Positions 16,824 to 24,318 of a DNA stretch of 64,000 bases are shown here, in pieces. How positions within the stretch are numbered: position 1 is the first letter of the stretch; every line of letters starts with the position of its first letter. Location of the stretch: NCBI GenBank assembly GCA_048498515.1, contig JBEHXV010000021.1, positions 1 to 64,000 on the forward strand. Direction: 5' to 3'. Both the position numbers and the translations under genes were made by a program. Under the pieces are notes generated by a model. That model saw only the letters and a program-made list of their open reading frames with translations, had not been told where the DNA came from and did no database searches. Origin of the DNA: UBA4416 sp048498515 (GTDB taxonomy: Bacteria; Bacteroidota; Bacteroidia; B-17B0; Aurantibacillaceae).

Positions 16824-16831
16824 TATATTTG
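16824..16831 (+). promoter_or_regulatory. -7 element TATATTTG upstream of the TrmO-like gene
   Basis: Exact TAnnTTTG, 15 bases before ATG 16847. No clear -33 box at 19-21 bases upstream. The box lies inside the first codons of the longer possible frame, which argues for the shorter start. Confidence 0.6.
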
Positions 16832-16846
16832 GTAGTACCGTACAAT

Positions 16847-17305
16847 ATGGAAATAACATTACAGCCTATAGCAAGCGTTAAAAACTCAAGGACCGAACCA
16901 GGCGACGATCATTGGGAAGCAATTGTAGCCGATATTGAACTGGCAGATCATATTCCCACAGAAGCATTTGACGGCATTTCAAATTTCTCGCACCTGGAGA
17001 TCATTTATTATTTTGATAAGGTAAAGGATGAAGACATTGTGCTTTCGGGCCACCCAAGGGGCAACCCAAATTACCCGCTGGTTGGCATTTTTGGTCAGCG
17101 TAAAAAAGACAGACCCAACAAGATAGGACTGGCTACTGTTGAATTACTTGAACATAATGGCCGGAGTATAAAGGTAAAATTTTTGGATGCGATTAATGGA
17201 ACTCCGGTATTGGACATTAAACCTGTGTTCAGGGAATTTGAGCCAAAAACATCTATAAAACAAGCGGCCTGGGTTGCCGACCTGATGAAACAGTATTGGA
17301 AATAA
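16847..17305 (+). CDS. TrmO/TsaA-domain protein (tRNA N6-methylthreonylcarbamoyladenosine methyltransferase-like)
   Basis: The 152-residue product is a TsaA/TrmO beta-barrel domain. It has the core RPNKIGLATVELLEHNG and DAINGTPVLDIKPVF, which match the family's RPNPIGL and LDGTPVLDIKPY motifs. TrmO methylates t6A37 of some threonine tRNAs using SAM. This version is short, lacks the usual C-terminal extension, and has GQRKKDRPNK where most have TRSPxRPN. A related but different methyltransferase role is therefore possible. Start chosen from the promoter box at 16824-16831. Confidence 0.82.
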   Translation: MEITLQPIASVKNSRTEPGDDHWEAIVADIELADHIPTEAFDGISNFSHLEIIYYFDKVKDEDIVLSGHPRGNPNYPLVGIFGQRKKDRPNKIGLATVELLEHNGRSIKVKFLDAINGTPVLDIKPVFREFEPKTSIKQAAWVADLMKQYWK

Positions 17306-17315
17306 AAATTCCCAG

Positions 17316-17906
17316 ATGAGAAAATTAGTACAGTGGCTACAGTTCATAATAAGTATCACCGTTTGTGTTTGTTCCTGTAACACCAGTACTTCAAATAAAA
17401 ACTCAATAAAAAATCAATTCGATTCCTTATTGGGTTTTGAACCGATCACTGCCATTTATTCGTATGGCGACCGCCCTTTTAAAATTGACACCTCATTATT
17501 GGAAAATGAACCACCCAAACTTTTAGATGCTGACAGTATCCACAAATGGACAGACTCTCCAAGGATCATAGATAGCATAAAAGCGTTGTTCCCAAAACTA
17601 ATCCAATATAAAGGGAATATTGAAACAACCTGTTGCGGACAAAAAGAACTCTTGATCTGTACCGATAAACAGGTATACAAACTTTCATGGAACAATAATA
17701 CCTCCGATAGTGCAGTTTATTTAAATTCGATCGTATATGGGTCTGATAAAAAAGAGCTAAGTAAAATTTATAAAATGCTCGATAGAACAATCATAAAAAA
17801 AGAAATTTATCTTGAGGATACATTAAAGTATGCTCTTGATGACATTTATAACTCCACTTACCTGATACAGTGGCCGGAAACAAGAATAATTTATATTCTG
17901 AAGTAA
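17316..17906 (+). CDS. Hypothetical lipoprotein
   Basis: The 196-residue protein starts with a hydrophobic signal ending VCVCSC, so a lipid-modified cysteine near residue 21 is likely. The mature part has an asparagine/serine-rich linker and then an unrecognised domain with one CCGQKELLICTDKQVYKL stretch that looks beta-rich. It lies 10 bases after the TrmO-like gene. Its last part overlaps the possible upstream extension of the next gene in another frame, which favours the shorter start there. Confidence 0.7.
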   Translation: MRKLVQWLQFIISITVCVCSCNTSTSNKNSIKNQFDSLLGFEPITAIYSYGDRPFKIDTSLLENEPPKLLDADSIHKWTDSPRIIDSIKALFPKLIQYKGNIETTCCGQKELLICTDKQVYKLSWNNNTSDSAVYLNSIVYGSDKKELSKIYKMLDRTIIKKEIYLEDTLKYALDDIYNSTYLIQWPETRIIYILK

Positions 17907-17964
17907 GGTTAAAACAATCATTTTCAAATCACTCAAATAAATTTGAATCCGGCTTTCATTTTCC

Positions 17965-17972
17965 TATCTTTG
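17965..17972 (+). promoter_or_regulatory. -7 element TATCTTTG upstream of the zinc-ribbon gene
   Basis: Exact TAnnTTTG, 17 bases before ATG 17990. It likely drives the two-gene unit 17990-19359. The -33 side is AT-rich without a clear TTG at the ideal spacing. Confidence 0.6.
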
Positions 17973-17989
17973 GTAAAAGACCGGAACCT

Positions 17990-18610
17990 ATGGAACAAAA
18001 CCTTAAACCCGAAGAGCGTGAATTGGTAAAGCTGGTGCAGTATTTCAAAAAGCGCGCCCAGGTTCTCATTACCGAAAATAAACTGGAAGAGGACTACCGC
18101 CAAATGCTGGATACCTGTGATAAGTTTACAGAACAACTTCAGCTTCATGCCAGGAACAGGGAAACCATTTTAGCCGAGCGGGAGCAATTAGAGGGCATGA
18201 TAAAGGACAATGCCAAATGCCCAAAATGCAGCAGCGGACAAATGCTGAAGGTGATTGGTTTTGATACAAACCCACAGGGTTGGAAAAGCAATAAATACAA
18301 ATGCCGCAAATGCAACATTGCCTTTGTATGGAACACGCCCAATAACCCATGGGACATGATCCCTTACGTGGAAAAATTCATTAAAGACACGGAGGAAAAA
18401 ATGGCTTCGCTCGACCCGGCAGATCCAAGCCTGGAGTCAACTTTGCCAGGGCTGGAAGCCATGAGAAGCAACTTGGCCAAACTGAAACCGGTAACCGAAG
18501 CTTCGAACCTGGATATGAAAGACCTGGAAGAAAGGGAACAACAAATGGCCGACCTTGTGCACAAGTTCAAAAAACACTTAATGATTGAAAAGATCAGGCT
18601 GGAAGATTAA
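17990..18610 (+). CDS. Zinc-ribbon/coiled-coil cytoplasmic protein
   Basis: This encodes 206 residues. The N-terminal half is a charged helix suited to a coiled coil (LKPEERELVKLVQYFKKR onwards). It is followed by a four-cysteine zinc ribbon (CPKCSSG ... CRKCNIAF, about residues 77-105) and then another long helix to the C-terminus. There is no signal peptide. I start at ATG 17990 because a TAnnTTTG box lies just before it; an upstream frame to 17870 overlaps the preceding gene. The gene for the eCIS-leader protein starts 17 bases after its stop, so the two are probably cotranscribed. Function unknown. Confidence 0.8.
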   Translation: MEQNLKPEERELVKLVQYFKKRAQVLITENKLEEDYRQMLDTCDKFTEQLQLHARNRETILAEREQLEGMIKDNAKCPKCSSGQMLKVIGFDTNPQGWKSNKYKCRKCNIAFVWNTPNNPWDMIPYVEKFIKDTEEKMASLDPADPSLESTLPGLEAMRSNLAKLKPVTEASNLDMKDLEEREQQMADLVHKFKKHLMIEKIRLED

Positions 18611-18627
18611 CAGATTAATGTTTCATC

Positions 18628-19359
18628 ATGAACACACGCGCCAATAAGAAAACTGAAGTTCAAAACCAGGCTGCCGATCATAAACAGCAGGGTAATGGCC
18701 AGGCTTTGCAATTGGTAGATAGCCGACCCGAAGCAATGGCGCAAAAACAATTACAGGAAGCGGCTAACCAAAGCCCCCGGTCCATGCAGTTAAAAGCTTT
18801 ACAGAACATGGCCGACAATAGTTCAAAAGTTAAACAAAGTACCCAATTAAAAGCGGTATCGAATACCACACCTGTTCAGTTGTTTAAAGGCGCTGAAGGA
18901 ACCAACCAGGAAGATGCCGACATTCCATTTACCTTTGCCCAGGAGTTCACCAATAAACACATTGCCGCTGACAGGGACGCGGCTATTGCGAATACACAAA
19001 CCCGTATTGACGATGCCGGCGATAGGGGCGGGCAGAGTATAAGGGCAGGAAATATTGGGAACACCGTTGCAACAGATGCGGTGTGGACCGCCGCCATTAA
19101 TGCCAACACGGATGTAATTCCTGATAATTTCCGTGGTCCTTCGGAAGATGATAAAGCAGATCCAGCTTATAATGAGGCAGATTATGATGACAGCGGCCAT
19201 TCGGGAGATTCCAGTGCCATGCGAATCAATGTCTGGGAAGTAAGGTATGCCAATGCTACATTAACAGCCACCCAAAAAGATGTTAATGCCAAGGTTGCAG
19301 GAACATATGATGTTACCAACCTTGATGTGAGTATTGATATTGACCATGCCACACAATAG
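18628..19359 (+). CDS. Protein with eCIS-cargo (DUF4157-associated) leader and unknown C-terminal domain
   Basis: This is a 243-residue protein with no signal peptide. Residues 28-86 carry the leader typical of extracellular contractile injection system cargo and DUF4157 proteins: a DSRPEAMAQKQLQEAAN unit, then SMQLKALQNMADNSSKVKQ and QLKAVSNTTPVQLFKG. The usual DUF4157 peptidase-like domain with HExxH is absent. Instead residues 90-243 form an acidic Asp/Asn/Ala-rich segment with no motif I recognise. The payload could be a short toxin or a binding domain. It follows the zinc-ribbon gene by 17 bases. Leader assignment is strong; transport by an eCIS is inference, since no tail or sheath genes lie in the window. 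Confidence 0.78.
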   Translation: MNTRANKKTEVQNQAADHKQQGNGQALQLVDSRPEAMAQKQLQEAANQSPRSMQLKALQNMADNSSKVKQSTQLKAVSNTTPVQLFKGAEGTNQEDADIPFTFAQEFTNKHIAADRDAAIANTQTRIDDAGDRGGQSIRAGNIGNTVATDAVWTAAINANTDVIPDNFRGPSEDDKADPAYNEADYDDSGHSGDSSAMRINVWEVRYANATLTATQKDVNAKVAGTYDVTNLDVSIDIDHATQ

Positions 19360-19423
19360 CTATTGGTAAACATCATGTATTAGAAAAAAAGTAAGACACT
19401 TTACTAAACTGTAATTTGCAGGC

Positions 19424-19648
19424 TTAGCCAATTACATATACATTTTCCGCCTCAGGACCTTTTCTTCCTTCTTTTTTTGTATACTGAACTTTTTGCCCTA
19501 TTTCCAGGGTTTTTCTGTCGCCACCGGACTTGATGGCCGAGTGATGGCAAAATACATCTACCGTACCGTCATCAGGCGCAATAAAGCCAAATCCTTTTGA
19601 ATCGTTGAACCATTTTACGATACCTGTTATAACTGCTGTTGTTTCCAT
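19424..19648 (-). CDS. Cold-shock domain protein
   Basis: The 74-residue protein is a single cold-shock domain that binds single-stranded RNA or DNA. It has the RNP1 motif KGFGFI (18-23, within KWFNDSKGFGFI) and a variant RNP2 motif DVFCHHSAI (31-39), where cysteine replaces the usual valine. The length is normal for CspA-like chaperones, which melt mRNA structure. The short divergent gap to the protease gene (49 bases) implies overlapping promoters. A TATCTTCA box lies just upstream of the start on its strand. Confidence 0.93.
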   Translation of the reverse strand: METTAVITGIVKWFNDSKGFGFIAPDDGTVDVFCHHSAIKSGGDRKTLEIGQKVQYTKKEGRKGPEAENVYVIG

Positions 19649-19697
19649 AAGGTGAAGATAAGATTTTTTTGTATTTTTAGTTCATAAACTACCCATT

Positions 19698-21806
19698 ATG
19701 AATAAAATTTTATCTTTTGTATTTATCATCGCTTTTGCCGGTCATGTGTTTTCACAAAACAACTTGTTACATTGCGGTGCCGATGAAATGCGCATTTCAA
19801 CCCTGAAACAAAACCCAGGGGTTGCCAAAGCCGTTATACAAAGAGATGGGCAACTGGAAACGTTTACTAAAAGCTTTATCCAGGATCAAATCACCAACCC
19901 GGTGGCAGCAAAAACCTCAAGCGCCGCTACTTATATCATCCCGGTGGTTTTCCATGTGATACATAATTATGGGATGGAAAATATTTCGGACGCTCAACTA
20001 AAAGACGGATTAGACATCGTGAATAAAACGTTTAGAAAACAGCACCCCAATAACAGTAGCATTGTTGCGGCATTCCAATCCATTCATGCCGATTGCGATA
20101 TCGAGTTCAGGCTGGCACAGCGCGATCCAAACGGCAACTGCCACAGCGGCATTAACCGCGTTGCGTCGCCATTAACCTCTTCCGGTGACCACAGGATCAA
20201 GAGCCTGATCCACTGGCCCCCAACACAATACTTAAATGTATATGTTGTAGCTAATGCAGCAGGTTTGGCAGGACATGCCGTGTGGCCTTCGGATGCCGAC
20301 ACCATACCTTTATGGGATGGCATTGTGCTTTCGCATAATTATGTCGGTACGATTGGAACTTCTAACTTAACACAATCGGTGGCTTTTGCACACGAGTGTG
20401 GACACTTTTTAAACCTTCACCATATCTGGGGTGGTAATAATGTACCCGGTTTCTATTATTATCCCTGTGCCGATCCCAATAAGGATTGCAACATTGATGA
20501 CCTTGTGGCGGATACGCCGCCAACCATCGGCTGGCAAGCCTGTAACATTAACGGGGCTTCCTGCGGCAATACGGTAGATAATGTGCAAAACGCCATGGAT
20601 TATAGTTATTGTAATATCATGTTTACCGACGGGCAAAAAACGCGGATGCACGCTTGCCTAAACTCGCCCATTGCAGGCAGAAATAATTTATGGCAAACTG
20701 CCAATTTAATGGCTACCGGTGTTTATACGGCGGCACCGCTTTGCAAGGCCGATTTTACCAGCAACAAAAAAGTCATCTGTCCTGGCAATACCGTTGCATT
20801 TACAAATACATCCTATAATGGCTCTTTCACATCCATTGAATGGACTTTTCCGGGTGGAACGCCTGCAACGTCATCAGTGGCCAATCCAACCATCAGCTAT
20901 TCCTCTCCGGGGTCTTATCCTGTGAGCTTAAAAGTAAAAAACGGTACCGATTCGTCCACTACAACCAGCTTAAATTACATTGCCGTGCAAACCGCTACCG
21001 GAACAGGTCTTCCATATTCAGAAAATTTTGAAACAGTCAGTTCTTTAAACGGACTGGAATGGCTTACCAATAATTTAGATACGAGTAACACCTGGGAACT
21101 TACCAGCCTGGCTTCGCTAAGTGGAACCAAAAGCGTGATGCTCAACAATTATAACAGCGCTGTTGAAGGTAAAGATGAATTATACAGCCGGGCCATTAAT
21201 TTATCAGGAGCCACAGGACTAAGCATTAATTTTAAATATGCTTTTGCCCGAAAAGATACCAGCAATAAAGATCAACTTCAGTTGTACGGTATTGCTAATT
21301 GTAATGGTGCAACCATTCAGCGCTTTTCGGCCATTGGTTCGTTGCTTGAAACCGTTCCTCCGCAAGCCACGCCATTTTACCCAACACAGCCATCTGACTG
21401 GAAACCCGCAACAGCTACCTTGCTGAGCATCTTCATGACCAATAATTTCCGGATGAAATTTGTGTTCAGCGGCCATGGCGGAAATAATATTTTTATTGAT
21501 GACATAAACATTGATATTACCACTGCTACCAAAGACATTTCAGAAACTATAAATGATCTGAATGTATTTCCAAATCCCGCTACCGACAATTGCCTGTTGA
21601 AGTTCAATTTATCACAGACCAAAACCCTTGAAGTAAATGTGTTCAATGTACTTGGTGAGAAAGTACAAAGCATACAAAAAAACATTTATACTGATGGTGA
21701 GCATGAACTTCGCTTAAACACATCAGCTCTAAGCTCCGGCATATACATTGTTAAAATAGATGACGGAAAAAGAGCAGTTAACAAGCAGTTGATCATTTCT
21801 AAATAA
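19698..21806 (+). CDS. Secreted M43 (pappalysin)-like metalloprotease with PKD domain and T9SS sorting domain
   Basis: This encodes 702 residues: a signal peptide (to about residue 20, VFSQ), a pro-region, and a zinc protease domain with HECGHFLNLHH (232-242) and a downstream NAMDYSYC Met-turn (about 298-305). A PKD domain follows at about 350-430 (IEWTFPGGTPATSS), then a jelly-roll-like region, and a T9SS type A C-terminal domain (about 625-702, DLNVFPNPATDN ... GIYIVKID). The conserved glycine of the zinc motif is Asn239. It should be secreted through the type IX system and act on extracellular proteins. Confidence 0.92.
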   Translation: MNKILSFVFIIAFAGHVFSQNNLLHCGADEMRISTLKQNPGVAKAVIQRDGQLETFTKSFIQDQITNPVAAKTSSAATYIIPVVFHVIHNYGMENISDAQLKDGLDIVNKTFRKQHPNNSSIVAAFQSIHADCDIEFRLAQRDPNGNCHSGINRVASPLTSSGDHRIKSLIHWPPTQYLNVYVVANAAGLAGHAVWPSDADTIPLWDGIVLSHNYVGTIGTSNLTQSVAFAHECGHFLNLHHIWGGNNVPGFYYYPCADPNKDCNIDDLVADTPPTIGWQACNINGASCGNTVDNVQNAMDYSYCNIMFTDGQKTRMHACLNSPIAGRNNLWQTANLMATGVYTAAPLCKADFTSNKKVICPGNTVAFTNTSYNGSFTSIEWTFPGGTPATSSVANPTISYSSPGSYPVSLKVKNGTDSSTTTSLNYIAVQTATGTGLPYSENFETVSSLNGLEWLTNNLDTSNTWELTSLASLSGTKSVMLNNYNSAVEGKDELYSRAINLSGATGLSINFKYAFARKDTSNKDQLQLYGIANCNGATIQRFSAIGSLLETVPPQATPFYPTQPSDWKPATATLLSIFMTNNFRMKFVFSGHGGNNIFIDDINIDITTATKDISETINDLNVFPNPATDNCLLKFNLSQTKTLEVNVFNVLGEKVQSIQKNIYTDGEHELRLNTSALSSGIYIVKIDDGKRAVNKQLIISK

Positions 21807-21815
21807 TACATATAG

Positions 21816-21890
21816 AGTTCCCGACTATCACGATTCGTCTTGACGAACTGACATATAATGTCACCCTAAGCGGAGTCGAAGGGCACAATT
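21816..21890. repeat. Dispersed intergenic palindromic element, second copy
   Basis: Positions 21816-21854 match 1364-1402 at 34 of 39 bases. They are followed by gtcaccctaagcggagtcgaaggg, a word of the same family. It lies after the protease gene and about 90 bases before the next T9SS gene. The rest of the spacer to 21977 is AT-rich. Confidence 0.7.
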
Positions 21891-21977
21891 AAATATTTTA
21901 AACATTAATTGATTTAGATTTCCGGAATGCTTTTTTATTGTTCACTTTTCTTGTAAATTGCCTTATCAATTTATTGT

Positions 21978-24230
21978 ATGAAACTAAAATTACTTTTCGC
22001 TCTTCTTTATTCTGCAATCACCGTAACGGCCCAAACCAATCCGGCAGCAAAAACCACCACAGTGTCCTGTAACCTTACTTATGAACGAACACTTCAGAAC
22101 TTTGATGTGTACATTCATAACCCATCGGGCGCAACCATGTACAAAGCAAAAATGTACATAGATGCCGATGGGAGCCCACGTGCTTATGGCCCCAATAACA
22201 GCGGGTTGGATTATACAGCAAATGCCGGTTATCCCGGCAACTGGTGGGCACTGGTAACCGACGCGAGTGGCGATCCTATTTTACAGGGGGCCTCCGATCC
22301 TTATCCGGGAATGTATGTTTGCGCTACCTCATTGGTTAACTCACACTATGGCATTAACAATCCGTTACGCTACGTAAATTCTGAAACCGTACCTTATATC
22401 GCCATCCCAACCAATGTATTAGCCTCGGGTAATATTGTGAGGGGCGATGTAGCTTATGTATACAATACGGTTACCGGACAATCCTGCTTTGCTATTTACG
22501 CCGATGCGGGAAATACGACCAGTATTGGCGAAGCCTCTATTATGACAGCGAGCCTGGTTGGTGTAAACCCAAATGTAAGAACCGGTGGAACCTCACAAGG
22601 CATTATTGACTATGTGGTGTTTCCGCATTCGGGCTTTGGGCAAGGGTATATACCAACCATTGCGCAAATAGACAGTATGGGAAACGCGCAACTAGCTGCT
22701 AATGGCGGCACCTTAATTACTTCATGCCTCTCGAACCCCGTAGACAATATAGCGCCAACAACCGCTATTTCTGCCACAGCTCTTTGGGACACCACCAATT
22801 TTACAGCTTCGTTTAACGACCTGGATAACAGCGGTGGAAGCGGAGTAGAAAAAAGTTTTTACCAGGTAACCGATTTCAATGGTACTGAATGGAGAGCTAA
22901 CACTACCCGCGGTTTCTTTAATGATGATTTTAATGGCCCGACCATTCATGCAGACTGGACCCAAAAGACAGGGCTTTGGAGCATTGCTACCGGAAGCGTA
23001 TTGCAACAAACCGATGAAAGCAACTCCAATACCAATTTGTATGCTCCCTTAACACAAACCACTGTTTCCAACCGTTTTTTATATAACTGGACAGGAACGA
23101 TGAGTGGCTCTGGCACCAACCGCCGCGCGGGTTTTCATTTCTTCTGCGACCAGCCCGACTCATCCAATCGCGGTAACTCGTATTTTGTATTTTTCCGACT
23201 GGATGATGACAGGATACAGATTTATAAAGTAATCAATAATTCCTGGGGCAGCGGTCCGGTAGAGAATGTGACCTATAATTTTAATGTAAACCAGGCCTAT
23301 GATTACAAGGTTTCTTATGATCGTACAACCGGGAGCATTAAAGTGTATGTTGACAATGTTTTATCAGCCGAGTGGACTGATCCTTCGCCCATTAATACAG
23401 GAACCCACGTTTCCTTCAGAAGCGCGAACTGCATTTATAAAGTAGATAATTTTAAAGCCTATCGTTCCCGTAATGCAACGGCAACCATTTTTGTCGGACC
23501 GGGAAGCACCAATTACATCCGTTATCAAAACCCAAATCCAACAACACCTTCCGGGAAAATTAAAACCATTATTACCGATCAGTCGGGTAATCTGAGTACG
23601 GTGGTTAATAAGGACATTAATGTGGACTGGACAAATCCTTCTATGGTTTCAGGACTGAATGACGGAACGGGTAATGATATTGACACCACAACAAATGGCA
23701 CACAATTACAAGCCAACTGGCTGGCAGCTGTTGATGCCAACTCCGATATTAAGAACTATTATTATGCCATTGGCACCACGGCAGGCGCATCGAATACAGT
23801 TCCATGGACATTATTGCCATTAGGTACCACATCGGTTACAGCAACAGGCTTGAGTCTTGTGCAATCTCAAAAGTATTATGTATCCGTTCGTTCAGAAAAT
23901 TTTGCCGGGATGAAGTCGGCTATCTTAACTACCGATGGGCAGGTGTATGATAATGGTACGGTGACGGGAATTAATAACCATGGAGAAAAAACGGAATTTA
24001 TGATAGCCCCCAATCCTAACAATGGTCAGTTTGATGTTCTTTTCGCTTCTCAAGATCAATTAAGAACCGAGATCATAATTGTAGATGTTTTAGGAAAAGT
24101 AGTTTTCCAAACTGAATTTTCTGGGATTAAAACGTCTATCCAGTTGAACGATCAGGCAGAGGGGATTTATGATGTTGTGCTAAAAAATGAAAGAGGAACT
24201 TTTAGCAAAAAGATTGTTGTTACAAGATAA
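21978..24230 (+). CDS. Large secreted protein with fibronectin-like region and T9SS sorting domain
   Basis: This encodes 750 residues with a signal peptide (MKLKLLFALLYSAITVTAQ). A first domain of about 240 residues is unrecognised. A central region contains a concanavalin/laminin-like segment (RGFFNDDFNGPTIHADWTQ to SFRSANCIYKVDNFKAY, about 310-500). A fibronectin type III-like stretch follows (QLQANWLAAVDANSDIKNYYYAIG, about 570-650). The T9SS type A domain is at about 675-750 (MIAPNPNNGQF ... AEGIYDVVLKN). It is probably a cell-surface or released adhesin-like protein. It is followed by uvrB, which has its own promoter. Confidence 0.85.
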   Translation: MKLKLLFALLYSAITVTAQTNPAAKTTTVSCNLTYERTLQNFDVYIHNPSGATMYKAKMYIDADGSPRAYGPNNSGLDYTANAGYPGNWWALVTDASGDPILQGASDPYPGMYVCATSLVNSHYGINNPLRYVNSETVPYIAIPTNVLASGNIVRGDVAYVYNTVTGQSCFAIYADAGNTTSIGEASIMTASLVGVNPNVRTGGTSQGIIDYVVFPHSGFGQGYIPTIAQIDSMGNAQLAANGGTLITSCLSNPVDNIAPTTAISATALWDTTNFTASFNDLDNSGGSGVEKSFYQVTDFNGTEWRANTTRGFFNDDFNGPTIHADWTQKTGLWSIATGSVLQQTDESNSNTNLYAPLTQTTVSNRFLYNWTGTMSGSGTNRRAGFHFFCDQPDSSNRGNSYFVFFRLDDDRIQIYKVINNSWGSGPVENVTYNFNVNQAYDYKVSYDRTTGSIKVYVDNVLSAEWTDPSPINTGTHVSFRSANCIYKVDNFKAYRSRNATATIFVGPGSTNYIRYQNPNPTTPSGKIKTIITDQSGNLSTVVNKDINVDWTNPSMVSGLNDGTGNDIDTTTNGTQLQANWLAAVDANSDIKNYYYAIGTTAGASNTVPWTLLPLGTTSVTATGLSLVQSQKYYVSVRSENFAGMKSAILTTDGQVYDNGTVTGINNHGEKTEFMIAPNPNNGQFDVLFASQDQLRTEIIIVDVLGKVVFQTEFSGIKTSIQLNDQAEGIYDVVLKNERGTFSKKIVVTR

Positions 24231-24306
24231 ATAAACTGTTATCTCTATAATCAGGTTTCTTCCTTAAAAAGAACGTTAAAATAACGTTTAAAAAGCATTT
24301 CATGCT

Positions 24307-24314
24307 TATCTTTG
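24307..24314 (+). promoter_or_regulatory. -7 element TATCTTTG of uvrB (near-leaderless)
   Basis: Exact TAnnTTTG ends 4 bases before the GTG start codon at 24319. A TTTA about 17 bases upstream (24287-24290) is the only -33 candidate. If transcription starts at the usual distance, the mRNA has almost no 5' leader. Confidence 0.65.
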
Positions 24315-24318
24315 CCCC

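Noticed and set aside
17870..17989. 40-residue N-terminal extension of the zinc-ribbon protein
   Set aside because: It overlaps the preceding lipoprotein gene and contains the TATCTTTG promoter box; the ATG at 17990 fits better.
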